The position numbers were made by a program, and so were the translations under genes. The notes beneath the pieces are model-generated. The model made no database searches and was not told the DNA's origin. It saw only the letters and a list, made by a program, of their open reading frames with translations. Positions 22,593-45,778 of a stretch of 64,000 nt of DNA are shown here, piece after piece. Location of the stretch: contig CAWZYM010000401.1 in the NCBI GenBank assembly GCA_963966185.1, forward strand, positions 124,001-188,000. The letters run 5' to 3'. Positions within the stretch are counted from its first letter, which is position 1, and every line of letters starts with the position of its first letter. The DNA comes from Rhabditoides inermis (lineage: Eukaryota; Nematoda; Chromadorea; Rhabditida; Rhabditidae).

Positions 22593-25500
22593 TCAGCCGG
22601 TGATGAACGATCGGGAGCCGAACGAGTAGGAGAGTCGCGTGATGCGCGACATACAGTTGCAGTCGCCGTTCAGCGCGCCCTGCGACGGCGGCGACCATGA
22701 GAAGATGCCGTACGCTGAAACGTATCGTCATAGCGTCTTCCATGCGTCATAGTTTCCCATTTTTGAGGGCATATTCGGAATCTGCGTCCGAAAATAGGGT
22801 GGTTTCGTTCCGGTTTGAACCCGTGTGTCCCGTTTCGCTGCGCGATAAAGGTCGCCATGCCAGCCAGTACTCGTGTTGCTGTGAATAGCCCCGTGCAGAG
22901 ATGAATGTCGCGGCGGTCGCCGCGGATTCGCGGCGGTCGCGGCGGCCTCATCGCGGCGGTCGCCGCGTTGTCACAGCGACCGCCGCGATGACGCCGCGGC
23001 GACCGTCGCGAATCCGCGGCGACCGCCGCGCCTGTGCCGCGGCGACCGCCGCGATGAGGCCGCCGCGACCGCCGCGAAATTGGTCCTTGAGCTCGATTTT
23101 CCATTTTGATCATTTTGATCGACTTTTATGGCATTTCGGAAGAATACACAACACATCATAATTGGTGATAATGAAATTAATTTTAATGAAATTCATCGTG
23201 TCCGCATTAATATATGCGAAAACAAATACCAAAATTATGGATACAACACAGTTCATATGTGATGCGTAAGCACCACTAGTGTGTCTTCCAAAATGTAGTT
23301 TATATTATATAATATATATAAGTCTTTTTCGTCTCGAGATCCTTATCAAAGAATGTACTTTTCCGAACGCGATCGACCTATCGCACAGTAGCACTTAAGA
23401 GGCGGCCACGGCAAACTCGCGCCGGGTTTATGGCACACTCTGAACGTGAGCCGACTCGAGTTCGCGGCGGATTCGCGACGGTCGCCGCGGCGCCGCACCT
23501 TTGCCGCGAAAACAGGATGCGCGGCGCAGATTCGCGGCGGTCGCCGCGGCGCACCCTGTGCCGCCGCGACCGCCGCGAAACCGCGGCGACCGCCGCCAAT
23601 CCGCCGCGACCGTCGCGAAACCGCGGCGACCGCCGCGATATTCATCTGAGGTGAGCGGTCCAGTCGACTATATCGAGAGAAAGGCCGCACTTTGCCGGAG
23701 CGGCGGTGTCACTCATCCCGGCGGTGAGTAGTGAGTACTGCTAATTGCTTCCCTCACCGCCCTTTCACTCTCACTCTCTCACTCACTGAGACGTCACCAT
23801 TGCCCAAAAACAAAGTATATACACACATATACGAATGCCGGACCCGGTGTGATTTAGTATAGGCATGCTAACATCGAAGAAGAGGGTGTGTATGTGTGTA
23901 TGTGAGCGGTCTCAACTTGGTGGAGCGTAATTGGATTCGTAAATAGGAGAGATGGAGTGACATATAAATACCGAGAAGCTCGCGAAACATCTGTCGCACG
24001 TACATACATCGAACGACATCAATGTTCCACCTGTCATGACGTCACGGTATGCAACGCAACAGTGAGGTATAGAATATAGAATATATACAGAATCGCGCAG
24101 CCGCATATCCACCAGAAAACACGTTTACATTGCGGAACAAAATTCCCTGTTCACTAAATGACTAAAGGTGCGGTCAGTCTTTTTGAAAACTATAAAGTGT
24201 TTCGAAGGGATAGCAATGCACTCCAAAGTGTAAAGGGTGAGTATTGCGAAAGCAATTCGACCGTTTCAAGGACGGTTCGAAAGGCAATCAAATGTGTTTT
24301 GAAAGCAGTCCGGATCCGGAGTGTGACCGCAGCGCACACGCCATTTGTAGAACATTGAAGAGTGTGCCAAAAAAAGTTGTGGCAACAACCACCCACCTGT
24401 GCAGTATTGTTGGCAGGCGTCGGCCGACTCGAGCTCGATGCTGCCCGCCTTGCCGCCCTCGATCTTCACGTTCTTCAACTTGGCCGTCTTCCCTCAAACG
24501 AAAATCTTTACAACCGTCACCGTTCCATTTGTTGAGATGTGATGTTTAGCCAATGTACCAGTTATTTTTTCGCACTAATGTCGTCATCAGGTAAGGCATC
24601 ACCTCAGAGCATTAGTGCGCCTGAATTTTCCTTTCGGCGCAAAAACCTACCACCATCTCAGGTTCGTATGAGTGATTTCGTTCAGCGAATGATTTCGTTC
24701 ATCATGTTCGCACTTCAAAACACACATTTTCTTTTAACTTATTTGATTTTACACAATCATTTCGGGAATGGTAAAATGACATCATAGCTGTCCTGCAACA
24801 GCGTGACGGAATTTCCCGTCCCTCTCCATCAAAATATAATAATGAGAATGCGCAACATTCGAGCTATTATGGCGCCAATGTAATTTTCGAGCGGGCGGCG
24901 CGCGCAATGTCACATACCACTCTCATACCAGGAATAGCCCCCGGGTTCGAGGGGAGGAAAGCGGAAACTGCGTCATTGGGGCAGGCGCGACGAAGCGAGC
25001 GCGAACAAAGCGTGGAGTGGTTGGTGGTAGGCGCTCGAGTAGTGGAGTAGAGATGAAGAGAGAGAGAGAGAGAGGGAACACGCGCGCGCAAACCACGCCG
25101 CAAAACATCGGATGATGGGCAAATAGCATGCTTATACTTTTTTGCTCGCAAAAAATTATTGGCAGAGCAACAACAAATCAGTCAGACTCGTGATAATCTG
25201 ATAACGCACCTCCGTTGGAGTTGGCCTTGATGCCGGAGGTGAAGCCGTTGTCCTCCTCACTCTCGCCGATCGAGCTCTTCATGTAACACCGCTGCAGCTC
25301 CTGCGAATACGCTTTCACGCACCATACATGGGCTCCTACGACCTACTCTTACTCCTCCTCCTACTCCTCTTCCTACTCCTCCTCCTACGAGGAGTAGGAG
25401 TTGGTCGAGTCGCAGGAGTCTCGAACGTGGTCGTAGGAGTATATACTGTTTCGTTGTTGCTTTCACAAACCATACCATCTTTTGTGCGTGTCATAATCAT

Positions 25501-25866
25501 GTTTGCGAGTACACATTAGAATTTGATTGTGAATTTGATATCAGAAACTGACGTGATCGTAGGAGTATCCCACACAGCAGTCCGACGTGGCGCACTCGAT
25601 GCAGCACCTTCAATGGAATCACTCACTCACTCTCCCACCCCCCCCCCCCCCCTCTCTCTCTTCCAGATCGTTAGAAATTCCCACTCTTTGATGTTGCGCG
25701 CGTGAATTTCGTCGTAGGTGCCGCCGACGAGGTGCATTTTCGGCAGGAAGAAACACATTGACGCTGAAATCGATCGATAAGTAATCGATAGAGAGTCGTA
25801 TGGCTCACATATGCTGTACACGCACGGCGCGACGGCGACGACGGCGAGTAACAAGTGCAGCAGCAT
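22593..25866 (-). CDS. Secreted PAN/apple-like domain protein
   Basis: Six exons: 25809-25866, 25685-25763, 25553-25607, 25210-25300, 24397-24492, 22593-22714, giving 166 residues with all phases consistent. The signal peptide is MLLHLLLAVVAVAPCVYS. The body has a PAN-type pattern: MCFFLPKMHLVGGTYDE, then IKECCIECATSDCCVGYSYD (helix with paired cysteines), LQRCYMKSS, GFTSGIKA, then ADACQQYC and a final GDCNCMSRI. The order of Cys-rich helix followed by GFTSG strand is typical of nematode PAN_1 proteins, which bind protein or carbohydrate outside the cell. The acceptor before 24492 is GAG (TTTGAG). The last intron (22715-24396) carries GC-rich palindrome clusters. Confidence 0.75.
22905..23085. 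repeat. GC-rich palindrome cluster 1 (CGCGGCGGTCGCCGCG)
   Basis: Repeated units of GCGGCGGTCGCCGCGG and its reverse complement form an overall inverted repeat. The left half (TTCGCGGCGGTCGCGGCGGC, CTCATCGCGGCGGTCGC) is mirrored by the right half (GCGACCGCCGCGATGAG, GCCGCCGCGACCGCCGCGAA). It could fold into a hairpin of about 180 nt. It lies in the last intron of the PAN gene. Confidence 0.9.
23458..23645. repeat. GC-rich palindrome cluster 2
   Basis: Same unit as cluster 1 about 370 bp away, again with left copies in one orientation (GCGGATTCGCGACGGTCGCC) and right copies in the other (CGACCGTCGCGAAACCGCGG). The two clusters bracket an AT-rich segment within one intron. Confidence 0.88.
24167..24355. 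mobile_element. GGTCAGTCTC inverted-repeat family, copy
   Basis: Begins AAAGGTGCGGTCAGTCTTTT, contains AGTGTTTCGAAGGGATAGC-type interior units, and ends near AGTGTGACCGCAGC. It ends about 40 nt from the donor of PAN exon 5. Confidence 0.7.
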
Positions 25867-26228
25867 CCCTCCACAGCCACGCCCCCGCACTCCCTGGTCA
25901 GTCGATAATCAATCAATACAGGAGTGATAGTGAGGAGAGTGCGCGGGGTGAGCGGGTGAGTGAGTGAGTGAGTGCCTGGAGGGGGAGAGGGGGAGAAGGG
26001 GGCGTGGCGCGTTGGACTCGCGTGTGCCCACACCAAACACAATAGACTGACTGAAAGAGAGGGGGGGAACAGCTACCGTAGTGGTTCTTTTCTCATGCTC
26101 TCTATCTCTCTCTCTCTCTCTCTCTCTAATAGGGCCTCCAGTATAACACACAAACACAAATAAACACATACAACGTGGGGTACCGCCGGCCTCGGCAAAA
26201 ACGATGATGCGATTTCGGAACTGGCCAC

Positions 26229-26273
<45 letters not shown>

Positions 26274-26880
26274 CCAACGCTCACAGTTGATGTGCGCACC
26301 GGAAACCACTAACCGGTCAGAGGTAGCGGCGAGAGAGAGAGTGGCGCAATTTGCGAGTGCGCTGGTGACAGTAGTGAATCAATTATCACAACACACACTG
26401 TACAAGCACATGTACAATTATCGAGTGTGTATGTGTGCGTGTGTGTTGTGTGCGTGTATGCTAACACTTCCGATTCCAGACCGCGCCGTCATGGTTTCCT
26501 TTCACTTTTCTTATTCGAACAACACTTTTTAGGTCACTGAATACTGAATTAACATTATATTTATATAGTGGTAACATGCTGAAATATGAATTATTCTGGC
26601 GTCAAGTATTTTTTGCGTGCAAATGCAAAAATCATCATCCTCATCATTTATCATCGTTTATCATTATCTTAAATAACATTCGAGATCACACATTAATTAC
26701 ACGAATATTTCAGAAACTGATATGCTGATGTCAACTTTTGAGAATCATCTAAAAATTCTCTCGTCTATCCCAAAACTCGACTTATTAAAATATATGACAA
26801 ATGTGTTACAAGTGAACACAATCAAATATACACACACACAAAAACTATGCATATTTCAAAAACAAAATTTGAACAGCGTT
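25867..26880. other. Intergenic region, CT microsatellites
   Basis: This lies upstream of the PAN gene and downstream of the Ras-like gene stop. CT runs are at 26103-26128 and 26230-26271. No gene seen. Confidence 0.6.
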
Positions 26881-35247
<8,367 letters not shown>

Positions 35248-35283
35248 CGCACCAACGATGCCAACGATCTGCAGAGATGCAAA

Positions 35284-35453
35284 GGTGCGGTCACTCTCTT
35301 CGAGAGCCATTCGGGAGTGTTTCGAAGGCATAGCAAGGTATTCCGAAGTGTTCGGGAGTTTTCGGGAGTGTTTCGAAGGGGGCGATTCGAACGGCAATTC
35401 CGAAGTGTTTTGGGGGCATTCGAGAGTGTTTCGAAGAGACTGACCGGTACTTA
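35284..35453. mobile_element. GGTCAGTCTC inverted-repeat family, copy
   Basis: Starts AGGTGCGGTCACTCTCTTCG and ends CGAAGAGACTGACCGGTACTT. The interior is repeated TTCGGGAGTGTTTCGAAGG units. It lies just upstream of the CTCTGCAG acceptor that precedes the Ras-gene ATG. Confidence 0.88.
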
Positions 35454-35459
35454 AAAGTG

Positions 35460-36419
35460 GTATGGTTGAGGTGAGACAGACAAGTAAAAAAGAAACGTAA
35501 TCCATGTTTAGGTCATAGTGGGTGGGACCACTAGGAAATGACACGCAAGTAAAGTAGGAATTGCAGAGGCAGACACACGAGGTGGGACAGACAAGTAAAG
35601 ATGAAAACGGAATTCATGTTTAGGCCAGAGTGGGTGTGATACAAGGCACCAAAAGGAAATGACACACAAGTATAAAAGAAACTGCAGAGAAAATCCATAG
35701 TTAGGTCAGCGTCAGAGTGGCTTGTGATAGTGACCCCATGAGAAGTTGATAAGCAAAGAAAGAATTGAATCCCTATTTCGGTCCAATATCGTACCTACAT
35801 GACCATGATGAGTTATGGTCGAAATACGAAACAATATTCACGTGCATTTTTTTCGAAAACGAAAGTAACTTTGAAAAATCAAACACACACACCTGTAAAA
35901 GCGAGCGTCGCTGGAACCCTATGAAAATAGAGAGAGAAAGAGAAGCTGAGGAGATTGTACAGAGCTCCGGGCGACTACAAGTTTCGGTATGTGGGATAGA
36001 GAGAAGAGAGAGATGAGAGAGGAGAGACGAGAGACAAGAGAGATGGAGGAGGAGCGTGAGAGAGAGAGAGAGAAAGAGAGAGCGCAGGACCGACTGGCTC
36101 TCGGAAGTGCACCAGCCCGCCAGGGTCTTTCACACTCACACTCAGCTAATAAATACAACGAGCCATGTAATATATCTCAAGGTGTGTGATATAGGTACGA
36201 GGAATGTGTGTATGTGTATGTCTTTATGTGTGTAGGAGGTACGAAGCCGCATTGGCAAAGAGGAGGCGGACAAAAACGGGGCGGCTCGATTAGAGCGGCC
36301 GAATAGAGCATACAAGACGTGCACTTGTCCAATCACTCGCATATTCATCAAATAGCAACCACCGGCCGTGCAGATTGCATTACCCTCCCGGCTACATCGC
36401 AAGACACGCAACCAGAGAC

Positions 36420-36486
<67 letters not shown>

Positions 36487-36667
36487 AAAATAGGGACCTC
36501 AGGCTCATCTCTCGCCAATGTACAGTGTCCGGTTGGCGAAATGGATGTGTGTGTGTGGAGAGGAGAGACTTGTGTGGAGAGACGTAATCCGCGGTGGAAA
36601 GCGAGGAGATAGGATATGGAATGCGAAGGCGATTAGTTGCCAAAGGCGATGATGATGATATAGTGGC

Positions 36668-36735
<68 letters not shown>

Positions 36736-36978
36736 CTCTCTCTCCCCCCTCTCTCTCCCCCCCTTTCTCTCAGCCCCCCTTTCTCTCTCTCTCTCTCTCC
36801 CTCTCTCTCTCTCTCGTACACACAGGTGAGCAAAGAGCGAGCTTTCCACAATCTGTATAAGATTGTGGGATGCGCGTCGGAAAAGGAAGGAAGGGTTACT
36901 ATCATCTCTCTGCTGCTGCGCCTCCCTTACACCCGACACTGTTCAAAAATGTAAATCGGAAATGAGGAGGAGAAGCGG

Positions 36979-37015
<37 letters not shown>

Positions 37016-37819
37016 GTTTCTTTTTCTCACTACACTATCGATTGTGTAGGAGCTGTTGCAGGAGCTTTTCACGGATTTTTCACGCTAATACTATTGCCGC
37101 CGAGTTATAAGGTGTTGCAAACTCGGGTATCGCAACATGGGACACGCAGACAGATGAATGCGAGCGCACGTTCTTTTCATCTCCAGCAAAAACGGTTGGG
37201 GTTTACAGAAAAAGACACACACAAAGAGGGCAAATCAGTAATAATAATAATAATTCTGTCGAACAGACGGTGGGAAACGGAGCATAATGCACTCGTATCG
37301 TGGAGAGTCATTTCCCGGAGAAAAAGCGCTCGCTTTGTGTGCGACACCGCGCCAAGTGGAAAATGATATTTAGAGGGGGTTGGTGTGCATAGAATGGTCT
37401 TTCCCTCTTTCGAGCCAATTCTTTGCTGTACTATGAAACAATAGGTGTGTTACTTGGTGCACGTTAAATAGTTGCTCCGTTTTCGTTCCGCACGCTGTAT
37501 ATTGTAGGTAAGAGAGTGTTCACACTCATCCACTTATGTAAAGACACATTTTTTTCAGCAAATTCTGTCTCATCATGGTGATTGTGGAATTTTTGATGAT
37601 CATCTCACAATACTTTTTAACCGTTTTATGGATAATATGTCTCAAAGACGCGAAACCATCACTCTCCCGCTCTTTGTTTAGACTAGTCATCCTGTAGTAA
37701 TATGCTGTTGAGGTTAAGATTGTAAATCACCACTGAGATTGACTCGCCGGGACTGCGGCGGCACTCTCTTATCCCATTAGCCCCAGGTAATGTTGTGATA
37801 ATTGAAACAACAGTTGCCC

Positions 37820-37869
<50 letters not shown>

Positions 37870-37992
37870 CTCGCCATCTACTCGATATTCAGGAAAGGAA
37901 TAGTATTTATCATCATTTTCAAAACGTATGTGAATCTCACACACGAAACAAAGTCACGAAAACACTGTGTCTAATGGAAACAAGCACAACAC

Positions 37993-38027
<35 letters not shown>

Positions 38028-38376
38028 GATGAGAGGGAGTGTGAGTGTGGGCAATGTGCATTAGCAAAAGTTGAATGTAAACAATTTCTAGATTACACGA
38101 AAAAAAAAACATTTACAGGAATGAAAGTCAACTATATAACTATATTCTGCGTCTCACAAACTCGCACAAGGGACTAGACCTGCCGATAGCGCAGGAGGAA
38201 AAGGGGTACATTACGGTAGCGAAAAAAGTAAAAAAAAACTGTAGATCTCGCCTCAGCGAGTATGACCCAAAGCGAGAGGTGATATAGGAGCGGGAGAAAA
38301 AGAGAGAGAGAGAGAGAGCGCACCAATAGAACTCTATGTACATGTATGTCAGATCATTGGAAGTGGCATGGAAGCA
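35460..38376. other. Intergenic region with degenerate tandem and GA/CT repeats
   Basis: About three degenerate 100-120 bp tandem units (each with GACAGACAAGTAAA and CATGTTTAGG blocks) lie at 35465-35770. GA or CT runs lie at 36420-36484, 36671-36740, 36976-37014 and 37823-37862. No coding exon was supported here. Confidence 0.65.
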
Positions 38377-41188
<2,812 letters not shown>

Positions 41189-42735
41189 CTGGAAGACGAC
41201 GACGTGCAAGGTATACGGTATCGAAGCCGCGAAATAATAATCACAAAATAGGGATACGGTAAGCGAGCCGGAGCTCTAATGGCTTGGAGTGTCTTGCCTT
41301 GCCGGGTGTGATTTGGTAATTGATAGGGGGGCTGGAGTGGTGGCGAAAAGGCAGGACAGAAGAAGGGGGCGGGCGGAAGAGAATGGGGGAGCGATGCGCC
41401 AGCCCACCCTTAATTGCTAACGCAAACACATTGGCTACCGTACCCCCCGGGGGAGGGGGGGCGGGGCCTGAGAAAGAGAGGATCAAGTGCACAACGATTA
41501 GCCCAAGTGAGTGATCCTGAGCAGTGGGAATGGGGGGAAGAGTGATGTATTAGAAGAGGGATGTATCGATTGAGAGAGAGAGAGAGAAAAGCCCGCTTTT
41601 CGGGAAGGAACAATTACCGATAATAGATATCGTAAGTGGCAAAGTGATGTGCAATGAGCAGCGACGGAGAATGAGTTTACGACTGCTTAATTACCGAAAC
41701 GAGCCCCGGGCGCGGAGGGAAAACAAAAAAAGAGGCGCGGGACAACGTACCGCTGCTCACTACTATCTACCGTATATGAGGGGCGAGAGATGTGTCGATT
41801 GGCAATTAACGGGATGTGGAAATGAGCGAATAGCGATGCTGCCACACGGCAATAATGAGGAAATTGAACACACACACACACACACACGATCAACAGCCCC
41901 GTAATTGCCAAGCAATTCGGAGGCGCTGCGAGTGCGTGTGTGTCAACAGACTACGGTAGTGAGGGAGGTTGGCACTCACTCACTCGCGGAAGAGACGCGC
42001 GCGGCCGACGGCACTGCCGCGAGGCATGACACGAGCGTGCGACAAAAGGCGCGGCGCGTTTGTGGAGCATCCCTTCTAATTGGTAGACAATGGAGCGGAC
42101 AATGGAGAGTGAGTGGTGGGAGGAAAGGGGCGTGCCCGCGAGCAGCGAGAGTGACTGACAGCGCGCGCGGCTAGATCACAGCCATATTACACGTACAATA
42201 ACAATCACACCCATTAGCCGCGCGCTCAGCCCAAATGACTTCCAATGAACACAGATCTCACCAACCGCTTACATAAGCGGGCTGGTACAAATCGTCGTGT
42301 GTGGTCTGGCCGGGGGGTGACAAATGGCGGGCGCCAGTGAGTCGCTTGGCTGACGCTGCTTCGAACTCACTCACTCCCACGGAACGGCATAATGAGAGTG
42401 GGGAAAAAAGTGTGTGCGGCGAACGCGGCCATCAAATGTGTGTGTGTGGTGTTAATGAGAAAATGAGAAGGCGAAGCGTCGTGAGTGATGTGCAATTTCC
42501 GAGCGCCTCGCTCAATCTGGCATGCCACGCGTAATCGAGCTGTTTTCGCGCGGGCCGCTCAATGTCTTGCGATGCGCCGCCTCATTTGCATACCGTATCC
42601 GCTTATCCCATTTCCGGAGCCGCATCGCGAGAGGGAAGGGGGGGGGGACACCTTTGATGATTGGATAATCACGCGGGTATGCTAATGAAGTGGCGGTAAA
42701 CCGAGTGTGGGCGCGATGTGATAGCCCGCGTATTC
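41189..42735. other. Upstream flank of the Msx gene
   Basis: Probable regulatory region upstream of the vab-15-like gene. No coding exon seen. It is GC-richer than its surroundings and has a short (CA)n run near 41871-41887. Confidence 0.45.
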
Positions 42736-42744
42736 CTGGAGGAA

Positions 42745-42796
<52 letters not shown>

Positions 42797-42818
42797 AGAG
42801 GGGGGAGGGATAAAGAGA

Positions 42819-43307
42819 TTATCTTTTAAAAGTACTTCCGTAAAAAGTGTTGTTTGTGTTAACCTGATTCAAGAAAAGCGCATGCATATATTATTAATTT
42901 TCGAAAAATCAAATCGTAAACACCTGAACATGAAAACTAACACAAACTTGCTCTTTCAAACGAATATAGAATAGTTACACGTAACATTCAGAATAATACG
43001 AGTGTTTTGTTTATTCAGTGTTTTTTGCGGTTTATTATTTATGGTTTATCAGTAAAATAAAATGTTATTCGTGATGTTGTTTGACTCAATGTTTCAGGTA
43101 TAAAAATGTCAAAAAAATAAAACATGGAATTATTCAACATTAATTATTCAAAAATTATTCAACGTTTTGAAAGAGCAAGTTTGTGTTAGTTTTCATGTTC
43201 AGGTGTTTACGATTTGATTTTTCGAAAATTAATAATATATGCATGCGCTTTTCTTGAATCAGGTTAACACAAACAACACTTTTTACGGAAGTACTTTTAA
43301 AAGATAA
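42819..43307. mobile_element. Foldback element: two 142-bp inverted arms
   Basis: The left arm (42819-42960, starting TTATCTTTTAAAAGTACTTC) and right arm (43166-43307) are exact reverse complements by eye over 142 bp, with a spacer of about 205 bp. A GA microsatellite (42736-42800) abuts the left arm and the CT satellite begins just right of the right arm. There is no coding capacity. Confidence 0.93.
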
Positions 43308-43394
43308 TATATGTCCTTTTGTTGAATTTCATAGAAATTTTCTCTCTCGTCTTCATACATGTAACATGTTCTTCTCTCATTATTTCATCAATTT

Positions 43395-45778
43395 CATTTC
43401 AAATTTATTCGATATTTTCTCGTTCTCTCGTTCTCTCCTTCCATTCCTTCCCTCCTTCTCTCCTTCTCCCCTTCTCTCCTCCTCTCCTCCTCTCCTTCCC
43501 TCCTTCCTTCCTTCCCTCCTTCTTTCCTTCTCTCTTTCTCTCGTTCTCTCTTTCTCTCGTTCTCTCTTTCTCTCGTTCTCTCGTTATCCCTTTCTCTCTT
43601 TCTCTCGTTCTCTCGTTCTCTCGTTCTCTCGTTCTCTCTTTCTCTCTTTCTCTCTTTTCTCTCTTTCTCTCGTTCTCTCTTTTCTCTCTTTTCTCTCTTT
43701 CTCTCGTTCTCTCTTTCTCTCGTTCTCTCGTTCTCTCGTTCTCTCGTTCTCTCGTTCTCTCGTTCTCTCTTTCTCCCTTTCTCTCTTTTCTCTCTTTCTC
43801 TCGTTCTCTCTTTTCTCTCTTTTCTCTCTTTCTCTCTTTCTCTCTTTCTCTCTTTCTCTCGTTCTCTCGTTCTCTCGTTCTCTCGTTCTCTCGTTCTCTC
43901 CGTCTCTCCGTCTCTCCTTCTCTCCTTCCCTCCTTCCCCCCTTCTCCCTTTCTCTCTTTCTCTCGTTCTCTCGTTCTTTCGTTATCTAGTTCTCTCGTTA
44001 TTTCGTTTTCTCTTTCTCTCGTTCTCTCGTTCTCTCGTTCTCTCGTTCTCTCGTTCTCTCGTTCTCTCGTTCTCTCGTTCTCGCGTGTCTCCTTCTCTTC
44101 TTCTCTCCTTCCCTCCTTCCCTCCTTCTCCCTTTCTCTTTTTCTCTAGTTCTCCAGTTCTCTCTTTCTCTCGTTCTCTCTTTCTCTCTTTCTCTCGTTCT
44201 CTCGTTCTCTCTTTCTCTCTTTCTCTCTTTCTCTCGTTCTCTCGTTCTCTCGTTCTCTCGTTCTCTCGTTTCTCGTTCTCTCGTTCTCTCGTTTTCTCCT
44301 TCTCTCCGTCTCTCCTTCTCTTCTTCCCTCATTCCCTCCTACCACCCTCCTTCTCTCTTTCTCTCGTTCTCTCGTTCTCTAGTTATATCGTTCTCTCTTT
44401 CTTTCGTTCTCTCTTTCTCTTGTTCTCTCTTTCTCTCGTTTTCTCGTTCTCTCGTTCTCTCGTTCTCTCGTTCTCTCTTTATCTCGTTCTCTCTTTCTAT
44501 CCTTCTCTCGGTCTCTCGTTCTCTCGTTCTCTCGTTCTCTCCGTCTCTCCTTCTCTTCTTCCCTCCTTCTCTCCTTCTCTCTTTCTCTCTTTCTCTCGTT
44601 CTCTATTTCTCTCGTTATATCGTTATATCGTTCTCTCTTTCTCTCGTTCTCTCGTGCTCTCGTTTTCTCGTTCTCTCGTTCTCTCGTTGTCTCGTTGTCT
44701 CGTTGTCTCGTTCTCTCGTTGTCTCGTTCTCTCCTTCTTTCCTTCCCTCCTTCCCGCCTTCTCACTTTCTCTCTTTCTCTCGTTCTCTAGTTCTCTCGTT
44801 ATATCGTTCTCTCTTTCACTCGTTTTCTCTTTCTATCGGTTTCTCTTTCTCTCGTTCTCTCATTATCTCTTTCTCTCTTTCTCTCTCTTCTCTCTTTCTC
44901 TCTTTCTCTCTTTCTCTCTTTCTCTCTTTCTCTCTTTCTCTCTTTCTCTCTTTCTCTCTTTCTCTCTTTCTCTCTTTCTCTCTTTCTCTCTTTCTCTCTT
45001 TCTCTCTTTCTCTCTTTCTCTCTTTCTCTCTTTCTCTCTTTCTCTCTTTCTCTCTTTCTCTCTTTCTCTCTTTCTCTCTTTCTCTCTTTCTCTCTTTCTC
45101 TCTTTCTCTCTTTCTCTCTTTCTCTCTTTCTCTCTTCTCTCTCTTTCTCTCTTTCTCTTTTTTCTCTAGTTCTCTCCTTCTCTCCTTCTCTTCTTCTCTC
45201 CATCCCTCCTTCCCTCCTTCTCCCTTTCTCTCTTTCTCTCGTTCTCTAGCTCTCTCGTTATATCGTTCTCTCTTTCTCTCGTTTTCTCTTTCTCTCGTTT
45301 TCTCGTTTTCTCGTTCTCTCTTTCTCTCTTTCTCTCCTTCCCTCCTTCCCTCCTCCTCCCATTCTCTCTTTCTCTCGTTCTCTAATTCTCTCGTTATATC
45401 GTTCTCGCTTTCTCTCGTTCTCTCTTTATCTCTTTCTCTCTTTCTCTCTTTCTTTCGTTCTCTAGTTCTCTCGTTCTCTCTTTCTATCCTTCTCTTCTTC
45501 TCTCCATCCCTCCTTCCCTCCTTCTCCCTTTCTCTCTTTCTCTCGTTCTCTAGCTCTCTCGTTCTCTTTTTATATCTTTCTCTCTTTCTCTGGTTCTCTC
45601 GTTCTCTCGTTCTCTCTTTCTATCCTTCTCTCGTTCTCTCGTTCTCTCGTTCTCTCCGTCTCTCCTTCCCTCCTTCCCTCCTCTCTTTTTCTCCTTTTCT
45701 CTCGATATATCGTTCTCTCGTTCTCTCGTTCTCTCGTTCTCTCGTTCTCTCGTTCTCTCGTTCTCTCTTTCTCTCTCC
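43395..45778. repeat. 2.4-kb CT-rich satellite with 8-bp period
   Basis: Almost entirely built of 8-mers CTCTCGTT and CTCTCTTT. A stretch of about 250 bp of near-pure CTCTCTTT lies at 44885-45134. CCTT/CCCT-rich blocks and ATATCGTT variants recur every few hundred bp, giving a higher-order pattern. The two overlapping ORFs of more than 600 codons (43319-45169, 44085-45899) are by-products: the unit has no stop in these frames, and the proteins are simple Ser/Leu/Phe repeats. Confidence 0.95.
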
